A DNA stretch of 64,000 nt. Origin: Nemertoderma westbladi. Lineage: Eukaryota; Xenacoelomorpha; Nemertodermatida; Nemertodermatidae. The stretch lies in assembly GCA_032718475.1 (NCBI GenBank), contig JAUCBJ010008736.1, positions 26,751 through 90,750 of the forward strand, given 5' to 3'. The stretch's first letter is position 1; each line of letters opens with the position of its first letter. A program made the translations under genes and the position numbers. The notes below the pieces were generated by a model. The model had not been told where the DNA came from and did no database searches. It saw nothing but the letters and a program-made list of their open reading frames with translations. This document shows positions 56,801-64,000 of the stretch, piece after piece.

Positions 56801-59800
56801 TCCTTAAGGATCTTATTGCTTCAACCACCGCACAATCAGGATCCCATCTCATTGGTGTAAGTTTGTAGATGTGGTCGTTTCAGGTGAATTCCCTACAGTT
56901 ATTCGCCCAACATTCTTTGGTTCAAACCTCTTCGTCTTTGTTAAGAGTACAGTGTTCAGTAGTGTTCAGTTAAGTGTTCAGCCCATTGCTGTGGGTGTAA
57001 CACTTCGTCGATTCTGTGCGAAATTCGGTGGACATATCAATGGGGAGACCCAACTGTGAATCGGGACCAAACTTGGAGCTGGAGCGACTGCACAGCACAT
57101 GCAACCAAATCATTGAGCGGCGCTCCCAATGATCCCAATTTAGTTATTCACAAAGTAGACTTCCGAATCGCCTTTAATTCTCTCCACCATGATGCCATCT
57201 TAGAAACCTTTTACATTAATTTATTATTAGCAATATTTTTTTTAGCTGTTCTATATTTGTAAATTAGAGTTCCAGGGTCAGATTGCTTGCTTTTCATTAC
57301 AGTAGCTATTTTTTGATTTTCTTTGTACACAAATCTCATTCAATCATCTCATTCAAGTCAGGTCAGTCAGGTATGGTCAGGTCAGGTATTCTAGGTCATT
57401 GATCATGAAAACTTGCCACCTTCATGCAGCATAAAGGAGGTGCCACCTGTAGCTGCATAGACCCTCTTACTAGGGCAATTCTGGTCCTGTAACTAGGACC
57501 CCCTTCGTTCTGGGATAAGGATGTCCTTGGTCCTGGATTAAGGACCCATATACTTGGCTGCAGGGCAGGGGTATATGGCCTGGCCAGGCAGATGGTGATC
57601 TACCAATGGATGGTCAGGAGTAGAGTGTTCTCATGTCCACTCTGAGTGCACTTCACTGCGACCTGCACCTGGCAGCAGGCGTATAGGGCATGACCCAGCA
57701 GATGAGCTGTACAGCCAATAGCTGCAACAGATTAGATATGTGTGATGGGCCTCATATCTGACTCCACTGCGACACCTACACTGTGGAATGGCAAACCAGG
57801 GTGTGGAATTTGCCCCGAGAGCTGACTCGGCAAAAAAGCACCCCCCAACCCACACTATGGATTACATTAGTAATGCGGAGGAGGTCTGGCCACTAGAGGC
57901 CAGTGGAATTACCGGACACAATCGGCCTCACAGGCGTCAGTTATCTCCTGACTGGCTGCCTGTCTCACCCCCTACTGGAGAGAGAGAGCAGCCAACAATT
58001 CTTTGAGTCCCTTTCCTGATGACCTTCCTGGCCCAAACCCTGGGTCACCAGGGAGGCCATAGCAATAGTGTCAACCGAAATTCCGTCCATCTTCAGGATT
58101 TTATCTCTGGAAATGGATTGTTTTCGGCTGGAACCCAGTTCAAGAAGCGAACTGGAAAGCTATGGACTCATAGTGGACCCAGTGGTCACAAGTCCCAGAT
58201 AGACCATATTCTGTCTATCCAGAAATTCCGGAAATACAGGAGCTCTATACAAGACTGTGATGCATTTACACTTCGACCCTTCTCCAGTGATCACCGCCTT
58301 ATTGTGGCCAAGGTAAGACTTAGTATGCGTGCTAGCAGAACAACGAAATCTGCCTTGCCATGGCATGACTGGACCTCTGTTACATCAGCCAAGTGTGAGA
58401 TCCAGCTTCACACTACAGCTGAGCAACAGGTATGAGGTTCTTGCCTCTGAGGCGGCAGATCACTGTGAGGGCTATATACTGCCTTCACAGAAGCAGTTAA
58501 GTTAGCAGCTGCAGAAACAGTTCCTGTATACCCTCGAAACAGGAAAAGGGCCCCCTGGACTGACAACAAGATTCAGAAGTGCCGAAATGACCTCTATAAG
58601 GCGCAGAAAGAGTCCCGACTCAAACAGACTACAGCGGCCAAGAATACAGTTAAAGCTGCATCTAGGTCCCTGAACAGGCAGTACTCTGTTAATCTACAGG
58701 AGCTAACAAACCATCAACCATCGGTTGATGCCATCAATGATGCTGATGACAGCAGGCAATCATCCCAGGCATGGAAATCGATCAACTTGCTTACTGGGCG
58801 GAAAAGGAATCACTAGCCGATTGCCTCAATGGTTGGAAGGCCCACTTTGAAAAGCTCCTCAATAATGACAGGGTAATGCCTAATAACTTTATAGAAGTAA
58901 AAGTGTCTGAGTCTGTACTCCCATATATTCCCATTGGCGATATCTCCTTTGCAGAAGTGAAGAGCTGCAAAGAGCATTAAGACCAATCATGCAGTGGAGT
59001 AGATGGTGTTCCCCTGAGGTCTTTAAAATACCTGTGTGTCTAAAGCTCATCTATCCCTTCGTAGTAGACATGTACCGAACAACAAGAGTCCCACAAGAAA
59101 TGAAAACAAATAAGTTGGTGCCAGTTCCCAAGAAGGGCAACCTAACACTCTATGGTTCTTTTCGGGGAATCTCATTGATCTCGATTGCTGCAAAGCTATA
59201 CAATAGAATTCTATTAAATCGCATCAGGGGTCCCATTAAGAGACTGCTCCGTGGAAATCAGAATGGGTTCCGTAAAATTTGTGGGACCATGGAGCCCATT
59301 TTGGCACTTAGAAGGATAATTGAAGAGTTATCAAAAAAGAAAGACAGGCATCTGGCTGTTATCTTTGTTGACTTCTTCAAGGCCTTTGATTCAGTCTCTC
59401 GCTCACGTATGTTCAGCATACTTTCATTATATGGGATTCCTGATGAAATTATTGCAGCAGTCAGATCAGTATACGATGGTTCGACAACATTTGTGTCTAC
59501 TGTTGACAGTGACACAGAACCATTTGAAGTGTTATGGGGCTTCCTCCAGGGAGACATACTTGCACCATTCATTCTTGTTTATAATTGTTGTTGACTATGT
59601 TCTACGCATGTCCTTAGATTATCATAATGATGATGGGGTGATGATATCTCCACCTACTGGCTCCAGAATTCGAGGAAATCCTGCCAAGTACCTAACTGAT
59701 CTAGACTTTGCTGATGACTTAGGAGTACTCTCAAAATCACTAGAGGGAGCCCAACGGCTCCTCAGCTCGTCAGAACAGGCTGCTTCTAGTGTTGGTCTTT

Positions 59801-61856
59801 TTATTAACTCCCGAAAGACCAAAATTTTGACAGTTAACTTTGTAAGTCCTCAGCAAGTCTCTGACCGGATGAGCATAAGTTCAAAGGATGGTATGCTTGA
59901 GCATGTGGACGACTTCTGTTACCTGGGATCCTGGATCCGGAAGTCAGGTGATGACCTTCGAATACGTAATTGAAAGGCATGGGCATTAGGCAGCCTTGAA
60001 TAGGCTTTCCAGGATTTGGAAGTCACCAAGAATTAATCGGAAACTTAAGAACTGATTATTTAGAGCAGCAGTAGTTCCAGTACTCCTCTATGGGAGTCCA
60101 TGCAGGGCTCTAACTGCTGAGGACACCAAATTTCTGGATAGCACATTCACAAGAATGCTACGCCGGGTTCATTGTGTCAAGTACAATGCACACATCTCCA
60201 ACCAGACACTATATAACATTGGAGGTGTCTCATTGGTTCCCCCAAGCTTGACATTAGAACAAAATCGCCTCCGCTTTGCAGGACATTGCTTTTCGCCGTG
60301 AGGACCAGCCAGTGCATAATCTTGTACTTTGGCAGCCTCATGGAGTGAATAAGCATGGTGGACAGCCCATGACTTTCTTGAGACGCATCTTAAAGGACAC
60401 TGGCCTTGAAGATGCGGATGATCTAGCAAATGTCATGGGTGAAAGGGAGTTGTGGCAGCGCAATTTTGTCGACAAGCCGGCACAGCATTCTTAAAAATGC
60501 AGCTGCAATGCAGCATGCCGATCCTAGTAGTAGTACATCGTGGCCCATAGCCCTGGGCCCGGAGTGGTTGAGAACTATTTCTAGTACCGGTATTCATATT
60601 AGAAGATGACATTCTTATGCAGACTTTGGCTTGTTCATACTGACTGAGTTTATTTATATCGTTTAGACTGTGTCTCCAACAATATGTGACTTTCCTGTTA
60701 ATTTTGCCTGATCCGCAAGTGCAGCTTCATCTGCTTCACATATTCGTATAGCCTCGTCAATGGTTAAGTCGTTTCCTTTCTCGATAAGTTTACGTTTAGC
60801 CTCGCCATCATGGACGTTGAATATAATAGTATCGAGCAGTCGGTTGTCTTTAGGGTCTCCTGCTTCATTTTTATATCCGCAGTGTTTGAGTTTATCTGGT
60901 AGGTCCAGAAGGAAATCCCGCATACCATTCTCCGCTTTTCTGAGTTCTCTTCATCAGTTCATCTCGGTATACTCATATGTTGGTTGCACCCCGGATGTGT
61001 GCCTCTATTCCATTCAAAATTAATTCGATATCAAATTTATCCGCTACAGGCAGCTTATCGTTAAGTTGCAGTATTACACAAGCGGTATCGTCGTTATTTA
61101 CAGACGCCATCAGTGCGTGGTACCAGCTCTCCGGTCAGGACCAACTTTACCAACTCCCCATCATCGACTACATCCTCAGTAGTCTTCTTAGTGATGAATT
61201 TTAACAGTCATTGGTTGTGTTCAAAGGCGTCATACCATGAACGCCAAATATTGAAGCGGTCCGATGAAACATCCAACTCTGGACCACGGTTTTTAGAATA
61301 AATGTACGCGGATCAATTCCATGGGCCATAATCAGAAATTAAAATGTTTAACAACAATAATCGAACAGTTTATTAGTTAGCCAGCAGTTTATTTATTATC
61401 TCGCTTATCTCGCAGTCACGTTTAGGCTACTTGCCTGGCCTACCTGCCTACTTGCAGCTTTCTTAGGCCTAACGCAGTACCGTGGCCTACTACCTGCAGG
61501 CCTATCCCTGTATCATGACATCCTCGTCACCATGAAGTATGTATCAGATAACTGTATATTGCCCGTCTACATGCAGACTGCCATATAACATATAACACAC
61601 TATATATGACACATTACACAATATCTACTGTATGACTATTACACAATATCTACTGTATGACACAAGTATGTCAATTTGAAATTACAAATTATTGAGCTTA
61701 AAACTTAATTTCTAAGGCAATTTATTTTACAGTAATTTATTTCATCATGATATATGATAATAATTTATGAACTTACATCACGAGAAAGAAAACTTATGAT
61801 ATTAGATTTACGTTCAAGTATTGCTGCTAGAACATTCATCCACCAAGCTCCTTCTT
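50858..61856 (-). CDS. NAAA: N-acylethanolamine acid amidase-like, last four exons
   Basis: Exons on the minus strand: 61856-61777, 56398-56226, 55779-55618, 50951-50858, all with AG acceptors and GT donors (GTAAGT three times) and matching phases. Exon a: EGAWWMNVLAAILERKSNI; b: APVYFILGGIKPGQGAVITR and DVWKLADSPAG; c: WYILETNYDHWNPVPKSDNR and LYKVLSAPPVLQH; d: SIYTTSMCAAKPDRYQ to the stop. This is the order and spacing of the C-terminal half of NAAA and acid ceramidase; NYDHWxPxPKxDxRR and GQxN favour NAAA. Family role: lysosomal N-terminal-nucleophile hydrolase cleaving N-acylethanolamines such as palmitoylethanolamide; the catalytic Cys lies in the missing N-terminal half, which must be upstream of this window. 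Introns of ~5.4, 0.45 and 4.7 kb hold LINE and gypsy remnants without touching the exons. No frameshift is seen, so probably functional. Confidence 0.88.
51394..51434. promoter_or_regulatory. Clustered nuclear-receptor half sites (possible DR1)
   Basis: On the minus strand, AGGTCAAAGGTCA (two AGGTCA half sites, one-base spacer) is flanked by two more AGGTCA sites in tandem. DR1 is the classical element for HNF4/RXR-type receptors. It may simply be a short tandem duplication of TTACTTTGACC; it lies in the last intron of the amidase gene. Confidence 0.25.
52200..52790 (+). mobile_element. Decayed non-LTR reverse transcriptase remnant
   Basis: Translation in shifting frames gives LKKAFDPIINHKL (motif A, ~52224-52260), KSHGYRTHILFNQLNLM (~52400) and GPKLWNDLPKDL-like at ~52670, the usual order of a CR1/Rex1-like polymerase and its C-terminus, with large parts lost. 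At 52935-53030 a further remnant reads NINDLPNAT. Very old. Confidence 0.5.
52791..53990. other. Intronic AT-rich DNA
   Basis: No exon or repeat recognised apart from the reverse transcriptase remnant near 52935-53030. Confidence 0.4.
54019..54955 (-). mobile_element. LINE-D, 5'-truncated, with 28-bp target duplication
   Basis: The minus strand from ~54950 reads PISLLPVISKLYETI, then YGFRPKSTTTHALLSVI, motif A YIDLRKAFDTLNH, motif B TCGVPQGSILSPILFLLYIN, motif C LFADDTTLYSS and a short thumb region to 54155. It ends with an AACTATTTAACTATT-type tail at ~54020. Both sides carry the same 28-base sequence (53991-54018 and 54956-54983; starts GCAGTTG, ends AACAACACTTA; 27 of 28 match). A jockey/CR1-like element in the sense orientation of the amidase intron. 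Confidence 0.85.
55048..55115. repeat. C-rich repeated motif
   Basis: GGACACTTGCCCCCCGGACA followed by two variants of the same CCCCGGACA block; probably the edge of an unidentified repeat element. Confidence 0.4.
55126..55440. repeat. 38-bp minisatellite, ~8 copies
   Basis: Units of CTACAATGGCTGACTACCAC plus GTTTACTCGGTATCAGTT, nearly identical (first unit has GATTACTCGG, last GTTTAATCAG). It lies in an intron of the amidase gene, ~180 bases from exon c. Confidence 0.95.
56456..57230 (+). mobile_element. LINE-E reverse transcriptase N-terminal remnant
   Basis: Frames read LLLAAAVASKIEEGDMKGAI, a spacer, SFPSGSAGGPDGMRPQILKD, then after a shift VVVSGEFPTVIRPTFFGSNL, PIAVGVTLRRFCAKFGG, and finally HKVDFRIAFNSLHHDAILET (motif A). 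This block order belongs to a common invertebrate retroelement polymerase, different from LINE-A, B and D. It is broken by several shifts and ends before motif B. Antisense to the amidase. Confidence 0.65.
57370..60536 (+). mobile_element. LINE-A copy 8, nearly full span with deletions
   Basis: Has the family 5' leader and the 3' tail (GATCCTAGTAGTAGTA at 60521-60536), but lacks ~560 bases at 58059 (end of leader and first half of endonuclease) and ~30 bases at 58806, and has frameshifts near 58480, 58970, 59570, 59975 and 60290. Keeps KSQIDHIL, SSDHRLI, FVDFFKAFDSV and FADD. Antisense to the amidase, in its 5.4-kb intron. Confidence 0.9.
60663..61330 (-). pseudogene. Ty3/Gypsy-type gag fragment
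   Basis: The minus strand starts at ATG ~61330 (MAHGIDPRTF); in a shifted frame DVSSDRFNIWRSWYDAFEH follows, then ELILNGIEAHIRGATNI, and an open frame 60923-60663 with MRDFLLDLPDKLKHCGYKNE, DTIIFNVHDGEAKRKLI and LTIDEAIRICEADEAA. This is the usual order of Gypsy capsid helices. No protease, polymerase or LTR adjoins. At least two frameshifts. Confidence 0.6.
61331..61776. other. Intronic DNA next to amidase exon
   Basis: Includes a duplicated TACACAATATCTACTGTATGAC at ~61615-61662 (trimmed view: ACAATATCTACTGTATGA twice). No other feature. Confidence 0.4.
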
Positions 61857-64000
61857 CTATAAAATAAAAATAATGGGTTTGGTTAATTTACAATTTTACG
61901 GCCTTGTGAGATAGATGAATTGTTTTTGGTTGTCACCACATGAACGTTGATTTATAATAGTATCAGACTTTATTTGTTTTTATAATTATTAAAATTTGCT
62001 TCTATGCATGGAAAAATACAAAACAGAAAAAATAGGAAAAATAAATAGTCCTCGCTTCCATCTGTAGGATTGGTAGATATTATATACTACTGGTTCCTTA
62101 TTACTTTATTAAAACTTAATTATTAATGTTTAGATAAAAAAAAAGTAGGAAGTAAAAAAATAAAAGGTAGGAAGTTATTAAAACTAGAGCTGCACTGGGG
62201 AAATCAAAAGAAATAGCACACCAGATGGTACAGGGTACACTTTAAATGGTTAAAACACAATGCCATGGGAATACAGGAATATACATTTGACATCTACTAC
62301 ACCCAATTAAATTACACAGAATTTAAGGGGGGGGGGGGGGGGGGGGGGGGGGTATACCCCCATCAGGTAAAATTTTCTAAAATTTTCAAATTGTTGTTTC
62401 TTTATTTCACCTAGAGCTGGATTACAAATCGGAAAACCGCTTCGTGAGACCTCTTTCAGTTCTCGAGTTATCACTGTTTTTCCGTATGACGGTCTGTCCG
62501 TCAAATTGTAAGAAAGACAGAAGACCGACAGACAGACAGATAGACTAGATTCCACCAAAAATTAAAACTGACATCGAAAATGAAATCAGCGACCCCGAAA
62601 ACCCCAGTAATGAATATTTTAGCTCGTTGGTGTGCATCCTTCGTGCCAGAAATAATTAACCAACCATAACACAGACAGCCTATTTTGGCGGGATGGTTTA
62701 AACTTTGAAGGGCATTTTCTTGGAATGACATTTTTCATTTTCAAATTACTACTCCTCGTCATTTTTCAACCAATTTTCTTCGTTTATGGCTCATTCGAAC
62801 GAGCTTTGGAAGCCCTTTAAAAATTATCTTATGGAATTTTGATAAATATTACCATATTTTCTAATTAGCCATTTTAATTAAAAATATGATAATTAATAAA
62901 TTAAATCAATTAATTAAATAAAATTGGCTAATTAAAAATTCTATAAGATAACTTTTGTAGAGTCGATCACACTGAGTCCAAAAAAGTTGGTTTCAAGAAA
63001 TTAGGTCCAATATTGTTGGACTAGTAGCAATTTTAGTGAAATCTTTAATTCCGCCGCCAGCCACTAGTCGGAGGCTACAAATTTTCACATTTTACTATAA
63101 AGTCTATTTGGCCTTTCCATACAGTGGTTGACCATGACCATGGCAAAATAGCAATATTATCATTTAACACTAATTGACAGCCATTTTAAAAAAAGGTTCA
63201 TGGGGGGGTATAACCCCCATTAATGATAATTTAAACTCTGATGTAATACGAAATGGGAAGAAATTCTTAAATACTTGTAAGGGCACCCGTAGGGCAAAAA
63301 TTTGTTTTTTTTTCCAAATTCTATTTTTAAATTTATCCTGATGCAGAATTTTATGCTGAATTCAAAAGTGATTTAATCTTACAATACTGTGTTATTATTT
63401 CCAATGGGAAAAATAATGCAATGATACATGGAGTTACTGGTATCAAAAGTAATATTTATGTATATTTGAGTATTATTTTTCTATGTTTAAAGTTACTTGC
63501 AGAGAAAAATGTTTAATATTCGAAATCACAAACAGACCAACCTGTCAAGCTGACAGTATCAGGCTGAAATATATCTTGCTCAAGCTCCTTCTCTAGCGAT
63601 AGTGTCCTAATAGCAGTATTAGGCACACTTTGTATAATATATGCAAAATTTCTAATAAATTATTCCTACTCTACTGAAATACTATAAATATTATACACAT
63701 TTTATGAAGTAAGCCTATCATTTCAGATCAATCCCCCTATAATGTTATATCATCAGATTGATTCTAACACCGCTCCCAAAATTTATATTATATTTCATAG
63801 TTACAATATTATATTAATATGTTACTTCTAGCTTACCTACACATACTAATGATAATATTTAAAGTATATTGCCTATTGCTTGTGTTGTTTTTGTAAAAAA
63901 TACAGCGGATATTACTTTCACTTTGCAGTTACATTCATATATCATGTTAATCATATCGCTGTTTTTAATCTTTCAACTTTTAGGTGCAATTTCCCACTAA
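61857..64000. other. Upstream intron of the amidase gene, repeats
   Basis: No further amidase exon could be recognised. 62327-62352 is a 26-base G run. 62480-62640 is the dispersed repeat shared with the hAT intron. 62818-62962 is an imperfect inverted repeat (TTATCTTATGGAATTTT against AAAATTCTATAAGATAA-like, plus CTAATTAGCCA/TTGGCTAATTA), MITE-like. A minus-strand open segment near 63541-63610 (LEKELEQDIFQPDTVSLT, donor-like ACAG|GTTGGT) could be an exon but matches no family known to me. Confidence 0.4.

Noticed and set aside
62307-62558. 83-codon minus ORF ending in poly-Pro
   Set aside because: Made of a GACAGACAGA microsatellite and a G-run; no family features.

Overview
The window is nuclear DNA of a multicellular animal, most likely a marine invertebrate. 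Three host-type genes (a SNAP-25-like SNARE, an anion-type Cys-loop receptor and an N-acylethanolamine acid amidase with GT-AG introns) sit in AT-rich DNA packed with transposons, minisatellites and homopolymer G/C runs. Phylum cannot be fixed from the sequence. There are no bacterial operons, ribosome binding sites or CRISPR arrays.

Layout. 0-1.1 kb: C-rich minisatellite and a single-exon Qbc-SNARE gene (minus). 1.4-9.8 kb: LINE fragments of two families, a MITE with target duplication, a fold-back element and a palindromic minisatellite; a LINE-A copy has landed in the 3' end of a LINE-B copy, flanked by a ~130-bp duplication. 10-11.2 kb: a decayed gag-like coiled-coil frame. 11.5-18.1 kb: a DNA transposon with ~200-bp inverted ends whose transposase-like ORF is broken by a LINE-A insertion with an 8-bp duplication. 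18.2-20 kb: a PIF/Harbinger transposase pseudogene. 20-25 kb: tandem repeats and a second MITE. 25.3-26.6 kb: a complete single-exon Cys-loop receptor gene. 27.4-30.1 kb: a 20-bp satellite invaded by two LINE 3' ends. 30.45-33.57 kb: a piggyBac element bounded by TTAA, with a two-exon transposase lacking one catalytic Asp. 34.1-39.6 kb: a complete hAT element with TIRs, a perfect 8-bp duplication and a two-exon ZMYM1-like transposase. 41.1-41.6 kb: a PRDM9-like SET/zinc-finger fragment. 42.4-44.2 kb: 36-bp and 45-bp minisatellites. 44.5-50.4 kb: the longest LINE-A copy joined to another LINE's 3' end, a retroelement C-terminal pseudogene and further repeats. 50.86-61.86 kb: last four exons of an NAAA-like amidase (minus), whose introns hold at least four retroelements. 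61.9-64 kb: repeats.

How the parts relate. LINE-A occurs in eight copies here (about 1.45, 4.35, 8.2, 14.0, 29.1, 44.5, 49.9 and 57.4 kb), all ending in the same short hairpin plus GTA-type tail. Several insertions can be ordered: LINE-A into LINE-B, LINE-A into the 11.5-18 kb transposon, LINE tail and LINE-A into the satellite, a MITE into the hAT element. The hAT element is the only autonomous-looking transposon. Family calls rest on motif recognition by eye; splice sites were checked for phase by hand.
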